A stretch of 7,018 nucleotides of DNA from Planctomicrobium sp. (lineage in GTDB: Bacteria; Planctomycetota; Planctomycetia; Planctomycetales; Planctomycetaceae), in the NCBI GenBank assembly GCA_029259835.1, contig JAJDEL010000478.1:1-7018 (forward strand), read 5' to 3'. The notes beneath the pieces are model-generated. The model was not told the origin of the DNA, did no database searches, and worked only from the letters and a program-made list of their open reading frames with translations. Of the stretch, positions 6,248-7,018 are shown piece by piece (within the stretch, counting starts at the first letter, position 1; every line of letters starts with the position of its first letter). A program made the translations under genes and the position numbers.

Positions 6248-7018
6248 ATGGATTCACTGATGAGCAAACCGATACTTGTTTTAACTTTTCTCTTCGGATT
6301 TGTCCTGTTCGATGGTTTCGCAATATCTTCTATCTCTGCGGACGACATCATCGAAATCGGATCACGACGAGAATTATTTATTGACGATGTAATGATCGAC
6401 CGACTCGACAATGCGCAGCGTCGCTTGCACCATCCAGTTGCTCGGGACATTTCAATTGTTCACGATTCTGAGTGGGAAGGAGCCGGTAGCGGATACCACA
6501 CTGTGATTCAAGATGGGGACTTGTACAGAATGTATTATCGAGGTTCAGCTCTCGGTGTTACAGATGGGAAATTGAAGATCGGTAAGCAGGTTTATTGCTA
6601 TGCTGAAAGTACCGATGGAATCACCTTTGTGAAACCTAATCTTGGATCGATTGAGTACGGTGGATCAAAAAGCAACAACATCTTCTGGGATGGAGTAGGT
6701 GCACACAATTTCGCTCCGTTCCTCGATACCAACCCGGATTGTTTCCCAGAAGCTCGATTCAAGGCATTGGGGGGACTCGCAAGCGAGGGTGGATTGTTTG
6801 CGTTTCAATCCAGGGATGGAATTCGCTGGGAGTTAATGCAGAAGGAACCAGTGGTGACCGAAGGAGCGTTCGATTCTCAGAATCTCGCCTTCTGGGATGC
6901 GACCGCTGGCAAGTATCGGGCCTATTTCCGAACGTTCACAGAAGGAGTCACAACCGGTAAAGTTTGGAAGCCTGCTGGATTTCGCGCGATTCGCACTGCT
7001 TCTTCCTCTGACTTCCTG
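6248..7018 (+). CDS. Secreted protein with probable five-bladed glycosidase-type propeller (3'-truncated by window edge)
   Basis: This open frame of 257 codons runs to the window edge with no stop, so the gene is cut off. The N-terminus is a Sec signal peptide with a hydrophobic core (about 8-22) and a likely cleavage after SISA (28-31). The mature part begins with RRELFIDDVMIDR (40-52) and continues with strand-rich repeats: LYRMYYRGS (92-100), YCYAESTDGITFVKP (116-130), NNIFWDG (143-149), FKALGG (171-176), LFAFQSRDGIRWEL (183-196), LAFWDATAGKYRAYFR (213-228). The recurring 'S-x-DG-h-x-W/F' pattern and aromatic strands resemble GH32/GH43/GH68-like five-bladed propellers and a family of uncharacterised planctomycete secreted proteins (inference by pattern). 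The catalytic acids cannot be assigned from this half. It is divergent from the PSD1/DUF1501 pair and shares a 437-base control region with it, so co-regulation in glycan use is possible but unproven. Confidence 0.8.
   Translation, partial: MDSLMSKPILVLTFLFGFVLFDGFAISSISADDIIEIGSRRELFIDDVMIDRLDNAQRRLHHPVARDISIVHDSEWEGAGSGYHTVIQDGDLYRMYYRGSALGVTDGKLKIGKQVYCYAESTDGITFVKPNLGSIEYGGSKSNNIFWDGVGAHNFAPFLDTNPDCFPEARFKALGGLASEGGLFAFQSRDGIRWELMQKEPVVTEGAFDSQNLAFWDATAGKYRAYFRTFTEGVTTGKVWKPAGFRAIRTASSSDFL

Noticed and set aside
6260..6262. Second in-frame ATG as the start of the glycosidase-like gene
   Set aside because: It would still give a signal peptide, but the AGGAG site is 18 bases away and fits 6248 far better.
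1..7018. CRISPR array, insertion sequence, tRNA/rRNA, phage or defence genes
   Set aside because: No regularly spaced repeats, transposase motifs, terminal repeats of an element or RNA gene signatures were seen on either strand.

Overview
The window reads as a stretch of planctomycete chromosome. The strongest pointer is the middle pair of genes. One encodes a PSCyt1/DUF1549/DUF1553 ('PSD1') cytochrome-like protein and the other a Tat-exported DUF1501 protein. This pair is a hallmark of Planctomycetota, where it occurs in many copies per genome (established knowledge). Base composition looks moderate, about half G+C by eye. The species cannot be determined from this sequence.

Layout, left to right. 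(1) Bases 2-1204, plus strand: the 3' end of a gene for a PQQ/BamB-type beta-propeller protein; its true start lies left of the window. (2) A 41-base convergent gap. (3) Bases 1246-2700, minus strand: DUF1501 protein. (4) A 74-base gap containing the DUF1501 ribosome-binding region, which can fold into a small hairpin. (5) Bases 2775-5810, minus strand: the 1011-residue PSD1 protein. Genes 5 and 3 are probably one transcript, read from 5810 down to 1246. (6) Bases 5811-6247: a 437-base divergent intergenic region. It contains a 12-base direct repeat with 22-base spacing just upstream of the PSD1 gene, and a nested inverted repeat upstream of the next gene. (7) Bases 6248 to the window end, plus strand: the first 257 codons of a secreted protein that resembles a five-bladed propeller of the glycosidase type. 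It has no stop in the window.

All gene products with a visible N-terminus carry export signals: Sec-type for the PSD1 and glycosidase-like proteins, twin-arginine for DUF1501. The locus therefore looks like an extracytoplasmic module, plausibly for polymer or carbohydrate handling, but the roles of PSD1 and DUF1501 proteins are not established and this is inference. I saw no RNA genes, mobile elements, CRISPR arrays or defence genes. I found no convincing wholly new system. The most useful leads are the two repeat structures in the divergent intergenic region.
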